Assembly (NCBI GenBank): GCA_045617625.1
Contig: JAZLJA010000021.1
Span: 1-13,115 of the forward strand
Origin: Firm-04 sp045617625
Lineage (GTDB): Bacteria > Bacillota > Clostridia > Oscillospirales > Ruminococcaceae
Direction: 5' to 3'
Length of the DNA stretch: 13,115 bases
Shown: in pieces, positions 1 through 7,086 of the stretch
How positions within the stretch are numbered: the first letter of the stretch is position 1
Layout: every line of letters starts with the position of its first letter
Notes under the pieces: model-generated
Told to the model about the DNA's origin: nothing
The model's database searches: none
What the model saw: only the letters and a program-made list of their open reading frames with translations
Made by a program: the position numbers and the translations under genes

Positions 1-71
1 CATCCAAAAACACCGTCCGAGGTCTCTACGGTGTAGAGACCTCCGACGGCTTTGATAATCTGTCCGTTCAT
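1..71 (-). CDS. rsgA: RsgA ribosome small-subunit GTPase, N-terminal fragment (cut by window edge)
   Basis: Reading leftward from the ATG at 71, the 23 visible codons give MNGQIIKAVGGLYTVETSDG and then VFG. This matches the start of the OB-fold of RsgA/YloQ (the 'G-IIKA--G-Y-V' pattern). RsgA is a circularly permuted GTPase that helps mature the 30S subunit. The GTPase and zinc domains lie outside the window. The gene directly follows prkC, as in many Firmicutes (stp–prkC–rsgA). It starts 18 bases after the prkC stop and in the same reading frame, so that stop and six codons separate the two proteins. I see no Shine-Dalgarno sequence before this ATG, so its translation may depend on coupling to prkC. 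The early codons also form a strong hairpin. Identity rests on a short stretch and on gene order. Confidence 0.8.
   Translation of the reverse strand, partial: MNGQIIKAVGGLYTVETSDGVFG
13..49 (-). other. Strong hairpin inside the first codons of rsgA, terminator-like
   Basis: GAGGTCTCTAC (19–29) is perfectly complementary to GTAGAGACCTC (33–43) across a 3-base loop. After one mismatch (18/44), five more pairs (13–17 with 45–49) extend the stem. On the minus strand the stem is followed by GTGTTTTTGG, a short T-run. The form resembles an intrinsic terminator or attenuator, but it lies within coding sequence whose protein reading is sensible. Termination is therefore unproven. Confidence 0.5.
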
Positions 72-89
72 TGGTGTTTTCGGTGCGGT

Positions 90-2339
90 TCACGCCGCAG
101 GATCTTCTGCCTGTTCAGCAGTGGTTGTTGTGGTGATGATCGTGGTGCTGGACGCCGCTGTGGTGGTTGCAGGCGGTGCGGATGTTGTGGAGCCTGCCGC
201 CGTTGTGGTGGTCGAGACGGTGCTTGCGGCGGTCGTGGATGTGGCAGTCGTGGAAGTCGTTGTATCGACGAGACCGCCGACAGCTTTGAATGCCGCTGCG
301 GGGTCAGCCGTGACGACACTGGTCTGTTTCTTATCGAAGTTGACGTTATACGTGCCGATGGTTGCATCCTGATTGTTTGCCTCGTTGGTGAGGGTCGCAA
401 CCAGATTCATCGTGCCCGTGCCCGAAACCTCGACATAGGTGACGCCGTTTGCAAGGTCAACATTGAAGCTGTTGCCCTGAACCTTCACGGCACCGCCCTC
501 ATAGAGTTTGATGTGGAAGTTGCCCTTTGCGTTGTTCGGGATCGCGAAGGAGATCTTCACGGTGGTTTGCTCAGGCACGCCGTTGGAGACCTTCAGCGAG
601 ATCGCCGTGCCCTTGGTGACAGGTGTTGTCGGGTCGATGCTCTGGCTCAGCACAACGCCAAGATCAGAGGTGGAATTGACTTCTTCCTTCTTCAGCACCA
701 GTTCATAGAGTTTTGCGGTCTCTTCGGCAACTTCCCAGGTCATGTTGATGAAGTTCGGGACGTTGACGGTTTCGATGTTTTCGCCCTTGGAGATGGTGAC
801 GATGATATACTGACCGGGTTCGACTTCTGTCGGGCCGGCGGGGTCAGTGGAAATGATCTTGCCTTTGGGGACTTCCGAATTATATGCATACCGTTCGTCG
901 ATCTTGAGGTTTGCGGTGATCAGCGGCTTTGCGGTTTCATAATCCCAGTTTGCGTAGTCAGGCAGCTTGACGGTTCTGGTGCCCTTGGAAACTCTGACTC
1001 TGACTGCGGTGCCCTTGGTGACAGGGTCTTTTTCGGGAATGCTCTGGTAGAAGATCTTGTTCTTTTCGAGGTCGGAATACTCCTGGCTTTCGGGGATGAT
1101 CTGGAGTTTGTCGCCGTACTGTTCCTGTGCTTCCTCGTAATCCATGTTGATGAGGTTGGGCATTTCCCATTCTTCGCCGCGGTTGCCTGCTTTACCGTTC
1201 TGCATCCAGTCCATCACGTAGCTGACAAGGAAGAACACACCCACGATGATCGAAACGATGATGACGCAGGTGAGGATCGGCACGAACAGGGAAGGCTTTT
1301 CGTCTTCTTCCTCCTCGTAATCTTCATCGTCCTCGTCGTCGTCCTCCTCCTCGTAGTCCTCGTCGTCGTCGAGTTCCTCCTCATAGGGTTCATCGCTGAC
1401 TGCGGGGGCTTCTTCCTTTTCGGAGACAGGGGTGAAGAACTTGGTTTTCTCATCGTTTGTTCCGCCTGAGGTGTAGCCGAACACGATCTCGGGATTTTCC
1501 TTGAATGCGTCGATGTCATCCATCATCTCGCGTGCCGACTGATAGCGTTTTGCGGGTTCTTTCTGCATCGCCTTGAGAATGATCTCCTCAAGTCCGGGTG
1601 CCAGATCAGGCTGCAGGCTGCTGGGACGCGGCACTTCTGCCTGCATATGCATCACAGCGATGCTGACAGGGTCGTTCGTTTCGGTATCGAACGGTTTTTT
1701 GCCCGTGAGCATTTCAAACAGCAGCACGCCCACGGAATAGAGGTCGCTTTTTTCATCGGTTTCCGCGCCGCGTGCCTGTTCGGGGCTGATATAATGCACG
1801 GTGCCAATCGCTTTATCGGTGCAGGTTTTGCCGTTTTCACGCGCAAATTTCGCAATGCCGAAGTCCATGACCTTGATGGTGCCGTCGCGGAGCATCATGA
1901 TGTTCTGGGGTTTGATATCGCGGTGAACGATACCCTTGCTGTGTGCGTGCTGCAGTGCACGCAGGATCTGCATCACGAAATGGGCAGCGTCTTTCCAGTT
2001 CAGCGGGCTGTTCTGCTCCATATATTCATTGAGTGTGATGCCGTCGATATACTCCATGACGATGAACTGGATGCGGTCAGAAAATCCGACATCGTAGACC
2101 TTGACGATGTTCGGGTGACTGAGCAGTGCAATCGCCTTGGATTCGTTGCGGAAGCGGCGGAGAAACTCCTCGTTTTCCGCAAATTCTTTCTTGAGAATCT
2201 TGACGGCGACGGTTTTCTGGTCAACCACATCCATTGCGCGGTAGACATCCGCCATGCCGCCTTCACCGATGCGTTCGGTGATCTCATAGCGGCCGTCAAG
2301 CTTTTTGCCGATGTTCTTGTCGTTGCGATCTTTTTCCAT
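90..2339 (-). CDS. prkC: PASTA-domain Ser/Thr protein kinase (PrkC/Stk1 family) with atypical C-terminus
   Basis: This is a transmembrane Hanks-type kinase that senses muropeptides or lipid II outside the cell and phosphorylates cytoplasmic cell-wall, division and translation proteins. Numbering assumes 749 residues. The kinase domain (~18–280) has a glycine loop (IGEGGMADVY), VAVK with Lys47, Glu66, HRDIKPQN with Asp141, DFG at 159–161, and an activation loop with Thr172, Thr174 and Thr180 before SPEQARG. A very acidic linker follows (320–348, 25 of 29 residues Asp/Glu), then one membrane helix (~351–375) and three PASTA repeats (~391–453, 454–519, 523–587). Beyond these lie a predicted beta-rich domain (~590–689) and a Thr/Ser/Ala tail (690–749), which are unusual for the family. 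Two ATGs occur in a row. The second (2339) is chosen because GGAGGT lies 5 bases upstream of it, against 2 for the first (2342). The cognate phosphatase gene is immediately upstream. Confidence 0.95.
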   Translation of the reverse strand: MEKDRNDKNIGKKLDGRYEITERIGEGGMADVYRAMDVVDQKTVAVKILKKEFAENEEFLRRFRNESKAIALLSHPNIVKVYDVGFSDRIQFIVMEYIDGITLNEYMEQNSPLNWKDAAHFVMQILRALQHAHSKGIVHRDIKPQNIMMLRDGTIKVMDFGIAKFARENGKTCTDKAIGTVHYISPEQARGAETDEKSDLYSVGVLLFEMLTGKKPFDTETNDPVSIAVMHMQAEVPRPSSLQPDLAPGLEEIILKAMQKEPAKRYQSAREMMDDIDAFKENPEIVFGYTSGGTNDEKTKFFTPVSEKEEAPAVSDEPYEEELDDDEDYEEEDDDEDDEDYEEEEDEKPSLFVPILTCVIIVSIIVGVFFLVSYVMDWMQNGKAGNRGEEWEMPNLINMDYEEAQEQYGDKLQIIPESQEYSDLEKNKIFYQSIPEKDPVTKGTAVRVRVSKGTRTVKLPDYANWDYETAKPLITANLKIDERYAYNSEVPKGKIISTDPAGPTEVEPGQYIIVTISKGENIETVNVPNFINMTWEVAEETAKLYELVLKKEEVNSTSDLGVVLSQSIDPTTPVTKGTAISLKVSNGVPEQTTVKISFAIPNNAKGNFHIKLYEGGAVKVQGNSFNVDLANGVTYVEVSGTGTMNLVATLTNEANNQDATIGTYNVNFDKKQTSVVTADPAAAFKAVGGLVDTTTSTTATSTTAASTVSTTTTAAGSTTSAPPATTTAASSTTIITTTTTAEQAEDPAA

Positions 2340-2344
2340 CATGT

Positions 2345-2350
2345 ACCTCC
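2345..2350 (-). promoter_or_regulatory. Ribosome binding site of prkC
   Basis: GGAGGT on the minus strand. Its spacing is 2 bases to the ATG at 2342 and 5 bases to the ATG at 2339, which favours the second start. Confidence 0.7.
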
Positions 2351-2421
2351 GCGGTATTGATTATCTTGATTTCGTCAGCAGCGCCGATGCAGAGCGTGGC
2401 GAAAACTACGATTTCCTTTTG

Positions 2422-2450
2422 TATATATATGTGTGTGTTTCAGCCTGCAA
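2422..2450 (-). promoter_or_regulatory. Weak candidate promoter before prkC
   Basis: The 97–100 base gap between stp and prkC is the longest inside the cluster. On the minus strand TTGCAG (2450–2445, overlapping the end of stp) is followed after 17 bases by TATATA (2427–2422). Both hexamers are poor matches to sigma-A consensus. The -10 region is part of an alternating purine-pyrimidine tract (2421–2437). The rest of the gap holds only the ribosome binding site. This is speculative: prkC may simply be read through from upstream. Confidence 0.2.
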
Positions 2451-3168
2451 GCAGCACAACTGAGATGTTGTCTCTGCCGCCGTTTTCGTTTGCGGCATTG
2501 ACGAGGGCTGCGGGCACCTCGTTTGCGGGCAGTCTGCGCACTGTATCCGCGATTTCTTCCGCAGATACAAGATTATAGAGACCATCCGAACAGAGCAGCA
2601 GTTTTTCATCCGCCGAAAGCTTGACCTCATAGGAATCGGCAAGCACGCGGTTGGAAACGCCGACGGCACGGGTCAGTTCATTGCGGCGCGGATGCGTCAG
2701 GCGCTGTTCTGCGGTGATGTCTCCGCGTTCAAACAAAAGCTGGACTACGGTGTGGTCAAGGGTGATCTGTTCCGCCTCGCCCGCACTGCGAATGAGATAT
2801 GCGCGGGAATCGCCCACGTTGATGAGGCAGGCAAGCCCCTCGCGGACAAACGCGCCAACGATGGTGGTGCCCATGCGGATGCGGGAATCGCCGCTGACGG
2901 CAAAGCGATAAACGGCTTTGTTCGCGGCAGATGTGCATTCGCGCAGGAGCGCACACACGGCATCCGAATCCATTTGCGGCTGATATTGTTCGCGGAACAT
3001 GATCTTGACGGCATCCACCGCAATACGGCTTGCTTCCGCGCCGTTTTCCATGCCGCCCATGCCGTCACAGACAAAGGCGAGCACACCGTTTTCAAATTCT
3101 TCGGTCATCAGGCAATCCTGATTCTCGGTGCGCTTCTTTCCGATATCGCAGGCACTGTATGCGTGCAT
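2440..3168 (-). CDS. stp: PP2C-type Ser/Thr protein phosphatase (Stp/PrpC)
   Basis: This is a metal-dependent phosphatase that reverses phosphorylation by the PASTA kinase encoded next. It is a soluble cytoplasmic protein of 242 residues, the usual length for the family. The PP2C motifs appear in order: ENQD with Asp18, CDGMGG with Asp35, MGTT at 99–102, VGDSRAYL at 118–125, THPRRNELTRAVG at 158–170, LCSDGL with Asp195, and GRDNISVV with Asp233. These aspartates form the manganese or magnesium site. I chose the ATG at 3168 because family members begin only a few residues before the 'DIG..R..NQD' motif. Two in-frame GTG codons at 3180 and 3177 could extend it by up to four residues, and no ribosome binding site clearly decides between them. 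The gene lies 33 bases after the rlmN stop. Confidence 0.95.
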   Translation of the reverse strand: MHAYSACDIGKKRTENQDCLMTEEFENGVLAFVCDGMGGMENGAEASRIAVDAVKIMFREQYQPQMDSDAVCALLRECTSAANKAVYRFAVSGDSRIRMGTTIVGAFVREGLACLINVGDSRAYLIRSAGEAEQITLDHTVVQLLFERGDITAEQRLTHPRRNELTRAVGVSNRVLADSYEVKLSADEKLLLCSDGLYNLVSAEEIADTVRRLPANEVPAALVNAANENGGRDNISVVLLAG

Positions 3169-3201
3169 CCTGCTCACCACACTTTCGTTATTTTCGTGTA
3201 T

Positions 3202-4260
3202 TTATGTTGTTTTTTGCTGCTCGATGGAATCGCGCCGAAGCTGACCGCAGGCGGCTTTGATATCGTCGCCCAGTGTGCGGCGCACGGTGGCGTTGAGCCC
3301 TTCCTGTTCGAGCATTTTACGGAATTTTTGGGCACTTCCTGCCTGAAAGCCCGTGCCTGAAACAGGGTTGACGGGGATCAGGTTGACATGGGGCCGCTGA
3401 TGCGGAAATACGGGGCGCAGCCTTGCGCCGAGTGCCGCGGCAAATTCGGGCGTATCGTTTTCGCCCGCGATCACGGCATATTCAAAAGTGATGCGTCTGC
3501 CTGTTTTCTCGAAATATCGTTTGCAGGCAGCGAGCAGCTCGTCTAGCGGATATTTTCGGTTGACGGGCATCAGCGCGGAGCGTTTCTCGTCGGTGGCTGC
3601 GTGCAGCGAGACGGAAAGCGTCAGCGGGAGATTTTCTTCGGCAAGGCGGTCGATCATCGGGACAAGCCCGCAGGTCGAGAGCGAAACATGGCGCAGGCTC
3701 ATGTTTCTGCCGTCCTTATGTGATAGGATGCGCAAAAACTGCATCACGTTGTCGTAATTGTCAAGCGGCTCACCGATGCCCATCAGCACCAGACCTGAAA
3801 TATTCTCATCGTCCGGATAATCGGCATCCATCGCGTAAATTTGCTGAAGCATTTCCGCGGGGGTGAGATTGCGGATGAATCCCAGCGGCGCGGACGCACA
3901 GAATTTGCATCCCATTTTGCAGCCTACCTGTGTTGAGATACAGGCGGTCACGCCGTGGTGATAAACCATGCGCACAGCTTCGACAAAATTCCCATCATAA
4001 AGCCTATATAGATATTTTACAGTATCATCCGCATGGGATGCAAGCTTTTGCACAATATTTATCCGATTTATACAAAATCGCGCATCTAGGTCTTTTTGAA
4101 ACTGTTTAGATTGGTCTGTCATTTCGACGAAATCTGAAACACGCTTCACATGGAGCCAGTGGAAAATCTGGTTTGCGCGAAAGGGCTGCGCACCCATCGC
4201 CTTGAGTTCGGCTTTCAGCTGTTCGGGCAGGAGACCGAGAATTTCGATTTTTTCGTCCAT
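3202..4260 (-). CDS. rlmN: Dual-specificity 23S rRNA/tRNA adenine C2-methyltransferase RlmN
   Basis: This radical-SAM enzyme makes 2-methyladenosine at A2503 of 23S rRNA and at A37 of some tRNAs, affecting peptidyl-transfer accuracy. At 352 residues it is standard length. The iron-sulfur cluster motif CxxxCxxC is Cys114, Cys118 and Cys121 (QVGCKMGCKFC). The two catalytic cysteines that carry and resolve the methyl group are Cys107 (ACIST) and Cys338 (AACGQLRRD near the C-terminus). VLMGIGEPLDNYDNV is the conserved GEP-containing motif. AGGAGG lies just before the start at 4260, and the gene begins 18 bases after the rsmB stop. Residues ~41–90 (DNA 3991–4140) are encoded by a markedly AT-rich stretch with unusual codons (ATA, CTA, AGG, CGA), unlike the flanks. 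Confidence 0.97.
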   Translation of the reverse strand: MDEKIEILGLLPEQLKAELKAMGAQPFRANQIFHWLHVKRVSDFVEMTDQSKQFQKDLDARFCINRINIVQKLASHADDTVKYLYRLYDGNFVEAVRMVYHHGVTACISTQVGCKMGCKFCASAPLGFIRNLTPAEMLQQIYAMDADYPDDENISGLVLMGIGEPLDNYDNVMQFLRILSHKDGRNMSLRHVSLSTCGLVPMIDRLAEENLPLTLSVSLHAATDEKRSALMPVNRKYPLDELLAACKRYFEKTGRRITFEYAVIAGENDTPEFAAALGARLRPVFPHQRPHVNLIPVNPVSGTGFQAGSAQKFRKMLEQEGLNATVRRTLGDDIKAACGQLRRDSIEQQKTT

Positions 4261-4278
4261 TGCAACCTCCTGCGGGGT

Positions 4279-5598
4279 TCACGGCTTGCGGCGGAGCTTT
4301 GCGAGGAAAAATCCGTCGGAGCCGAGCATTTGCGGAAACAGCGTGGTCATTTCCTGCCCATACTGCGCGAGTGCGGGCATGGTTTGCCACGGTTTTTCGA
4401 GGGTGAATTCGGGATGCGCCGCGAGAAAACGCTCGACGACCCGTTCATTTTCGCTTTTTGCAACGGTGCAGGTCGAATAGACCAGCACACCGCCGCTTTT
4501 GACCGCTTCCGCCGACGCTTCGAGAATTTTGCCCTGAATTTCGGGGAGATTCGCGGTCTCATCAAGGGATTTATAGCGGACTTCGGGCTTGCGGCGCATC
4601 ACGCCAAAGCCGGAGCAGGGGACATCGCACAGCACGCGGTCAGCCTTCGGGCGATCGGGCGCGGGGGCTGCCGCATCGCCTGTCATCGCGGAGATGCAGG
4701 TCAGATGCAGGCGTTTTGCACCGTCAGCGATCAGTTTCACGCGGTTGGGGTGCAGATCGTAGGCGAACACCTGTCCGCGGTTTTCCATCAGTTCCGCGAT
4801 GGTGAAGGTTTTGCCGCCCGGTGCCGCACAGACATCGAGGACGGTTTCATCGGGCTTTGGATCCAGTGCCAGACAGCAAAGCTGTGATGCCAGATCCTGC
4901 ACATGAAACATCCCTGCCTGAAAGGCATCGTGTTCCGTGAGACTGCCGCCGCGCGGGAGCTGATAGGCTTGCGGCACGGCATTCACCCTCACGGGGAGAT
5001 TTTCAGCAAATGCGTGCAAAAAAGTATCCTCATCCGAGGCAAGGGGGTTGCGCCGCAGATAAATGGGCGGTTCTCCCGTGCTGCCTGCGAGAAAATCGAG
5101 GATCGTTTGCCTGTCATAATCGGCAAGCAGAGTTTGAATCAGAGGAACGGGAACGGAATACTCCACCGACAGCGCGGCGATCTCATCCGAGGGCATGGGA
5201 ATCTGTTTGTCGGCGCGTAAAAATCCGCGCAGAACTGCGTTGACCATTCCCGCGGCTTTGGGCTTTCGCAAGGCTTTGACGGTCTCTGTCCACAGGTTGA
5301 CGACTGCCGCCTCCTGTGTGCGGAGATATAAAAGCTCGTAAATGCCGCAGCGCAGCACGCACAGAACAGGCAGATCCAGTGTTTCGGGGCTTCGCTTTGC
5401 GAATTTTGCGATGACCGCATCGAGGGTGATGAGCCGCTCGACGGTGCCCTGAAACAAAACCGTGCAGATGCGCTTATCCTGCTGCGAGAGGCTCGATTTG
5501 CCGAGTGCCGTGTGCAGCGAAAGATTGCCGTAGCTTTTTGCCTGCACACTGCGAATCAGCGTTTTTACGCACAAAAGGCGCGGTTCCAATCCAATCAT
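4279..5598 (-). CDS. rsmB: 16S rRNA (cytosine-967 C5) methyltransferase RsmB
   Basis: RsmB methylates C967 of 16S rRNA in the P-site region, using S-adenosylmethionine. The 439 residues have the full two-part layout. An N-terminal NusB-like helical RNA-binding domain (~1–135) has the typical 'LRCGIYELLYL' and 'VNAVLRGF' segments. A Rossmann methyltransferase domain follows, with the SAM loop LDVCAAPGGK (254–263), the catalytic-pocket DVPCSG motif (Asp325, Cys328) and YSTCTV with Cys377, the expected nucleophile. The start at 5598 is preceded by AAAGGA 8 bases upstream. The gene lies 41 bases after fmt and 18 before rlmN, the normal Firmicutes order. The residue upstream of the C-terminal FFLAKLRR segment is ordinary for the family. 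Confidence 0.96.
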   Translation of the reverse strand: MIGLEPRLLCVKTLIRSVQAKSYGNLSLHTALGKSSLSQQDKRICTVLFQGTVERLITLDAVIAKFAKRSPETLDLPVLCVLRCGIYELLYLRTQEAAVVNLWTETVKALRKPKAAGMVNAVLRGFLRADKQIPMPSDEIAALSVEYSVPVPLIQTLLADYDRQTILDFLAGSTGEPPIYLRRNPLASDEDTFLHAFAENLPVRVNAVPQAYQLPRGGSLTEHDAFQAGMFHVQDLASQLCCLALDPKPDETVLDVCAAPGGKTFTIAELMENRGQVFAYDLHPNRVKLIADGAKRLHLTCISAMTGDAAAPAPDRPKADRVLCDVPCSGFGVMRRKPEVRYKSLDETANLPEIQGKILEASAEAVKSGGVLVYSTCTVAKSENERVVERFLAAHPEFTLEKPWQTMPALAQYGQEMTTLFPQMLGSDGFFLAKLRRKP

Positions 5599-5639
5599 GC
5601 CAACATTCCTTTGGTTAGTATATGCGGTGCGGATGTGGT

Positions 5640-6593
5640 TTATCCGTTCGCCGCCGTGAAGCAGTCACCGAGTTTGACAGGATGACCGCGGAGAAAATCT
5701 TTGACGGACATGGCTTTTGCGCCTTCCGCCTGAATCGTCAGCGGGGTGACGCATTTGCCGTCGCCGCAGACAAACCGCATGGTCTTGTCATCCACGATCA
5801 TGCCGGGTGCGGCTTCTGACTGTTCGCCGCCGCACACCGATGCCAGCAGCTTCACGCGTTTTCCGCCGAGCAGTGCAAAGCCCGTGACGGCGCGGATGGT
5901 GCGGTCGATCTTGCGTGCAGGCAGGTTGAAATCCAGTCGGCTCATGTCTTTCGTGATCTTTTCGGCGGTGCAGGCTTGTGCATCGTCCTGCGGCTTTGCG
6001 CTGCGTTTGCCGATCTCCAGATCACGCAGGGTGTCCAGCATCACCTGCGCCGACATTGCCGAAAGGCGGTCGTGCAGGGTGGATGCGGTTTCATCTTTGG
6101 CGATCTCGGTTTCGGCAACACGAAGCATATCGCCCGTGTCAAGCCCGATCGCCATTTGCATTGCGGTGACGCCTGTTTTCTCATCACCTGCAAGGATGCA
6201 GCGCTGAATCGGTGCAGCACCGCGCCAGCGCGGCAGCAGCGACGCATGGAGATTGATGCAGCCGTATTTCGGCAGATCGAGGATCTCCTGCGGCAAAATC
6301 TGACCATATGCGATGACGACGATCAGATCGGGTGCCAGTTCCTGCAAAATGCGCAGCGATTCGGCAGCGTCGTCGCCTTTGCGCAGCGAAAGCGGCTGAT
6401 ATACGGGAATACCAAGCTCCTGCGCTCTTTTCTTGACGGGCGAGGGCTGAAACTGATTGCCTCTGCCGCGGGGACGGTCGGGTTGTGTGAACACCGCTTT
6501 GATCTCACATCCGTTTTCGGAAAGGGCATCCAGCGTTGGCACAGAGAAAATCGGTGTGCCCATGAAAACCACGGAAAATGGTGCTTTCATCAT
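5640..6593 (-). CDS. fmt: Methionyl-tRNA formyltransferase
   Basis: Fmt adds a formyl group from 10-formyltetrahydrofolate to initiator Met-tRNA, enabling translation initiation. At 317 residues it is full length. The catalytic domain shows TQPDRPRGRG (36–45), VVIAYGQILP (92–101), the active-site segment INLHASLLPRWRGAAPIQ with Asn114 and His116, and GLDTGDM with Asp152. This is the Asn-His-Asp triad of the family. The C-terminal ~110 residues form the tRNA-binding OB-fold domain. The start overlaps the def stop by 4 bases (ATGA), implying translational coupling. A second ATG directly follows (6590) and could be used instead, because GGAG lies 8 and 11 bases upstream respectively. Confidence 0.97.
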   Translation of the reverse strand: MMKAPFSVVFMGTPIFSVPTLDALSENGCEIKAVFTQPDRPRGRGNQFQPSPVKKRAQELGIPVYQPLSLRKGDDAAESLRILQELAPDLIVVIAYGQILPQEILDLPKYGCINLHASLLPRWRGAAPIQRCILAGDEKTGVTAMQMAIGLDTGDMLRVAETEIAKDETASTLHDRLSAMSAQVMLDTLRDLEIGKRSAKPQDDAQACTAEKITKDMSRLDFNLPARKIDRTIRAVTGFALLGGKRVKLLASVCGGEQSEAAPGMIVDDKTMRFVCGDGKCVTPLTIQAEGAKAMSVKDFLRGHPVKLGDCFTAANG

Positions 6594-7054
6594 TCCTCAC
6601 GCTCCGCTTCGACATATTCTTCCACAAGTGCGGTGAAAAGCTGACCGTCGAGATGGTCGTTTTCGTGGCAGGTGCAGCGTGCGCCGAGATCGGTGAATTT
6701 GCGCTCATATTGGTTGCCGTGTCTGTCATATGCACGCAGAACCACGGTTTTCGGACGCGTGACATAGCCCCATTTGTTCGGGACGGAAAGACAGCCCTCC
6801 ACATCGCGCACCTTGCCCGAAACCTTGACGATCTCAGGGTTGATGGCTTCGATGATCTCGTCGTCCAGATCCATGATGAACAGTCTGCGGAGAATGCCCA
6901 CCTGCGGACCTGCAAGCCCTACGCCGCCTGCGGCTTTGAGGGTGTCGATCATGTCATCGAGGAGGATGCCGAGCCGTTCGTCAAAACGCTCGACGGGTCT
7001 GCATTTTTTGAGGAGGACGCTGTCGCCCTCTTTTACGATATTTCGGATTGCCAT
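6590..7054 (-). CDS. def: Peptide deformylase
   Basis: Def removes the formyl group from nascent proteins, the counterpart step to Fmt encoded immediately downstream. The 154 residues carry the three metalloprotease motifs: GVGLAGPQVG (44–53), EGCLS with Cys88 (86–90), and HENDH with His130, Glu131 and His134. Cys88 and the two histidines bind the metal, and Glu131 is the catalytic acid/base. Small departures from the textbook motifs are AGPQ instead of AAPQ, and CHENDH instead of QHEIDH or QHEMDH. These keep all catalytic residues, so activity is expected. AAAGGAG precedes the start by 10 bases. The gene lies 32 bases after the DUF4846-like gene. Confidence 0.96.
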   Translation of the reverse strand: MAIRNIVKEGDSVLLKKCRPVERFDERLGILLDDMIDTLKAAGGVGLAGPQVGILRRLFIMDLDDEIIEAINPEIVKVSGKVRDVEGCLSVPNKWGYVTRPKTVVLRAYDRHGNQYERKFTDLGARCTCHENDHLDGQLFTALVEEYVEAEREE

Positions 7055-7086
7055 TTGTATCTGACTCCTTTGGTGTTTGGCTGTGC

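Noticed and set aside
52..372. Plus-strand frame rich in Val and Ala
   Set aside because: It is the complement of the Thr/Ser tail codons of prkC and has no independent support.
513..1469. A 318-codon plus-strand frame opposite prkC
   Set aside because: Its hydrophobic Val/Leu/Phe run is just the complement of the Asp/Glu-rich linker of PrkC. There is no ribosome site or family similarity.
6590..7054. Variant motifs in peptide deformylase (AGPQ, CHENDH) as a sign of lost function
   Set aside because: All metal ligands and the catalytic Glu are present, and these positions tolerate variation in the family.
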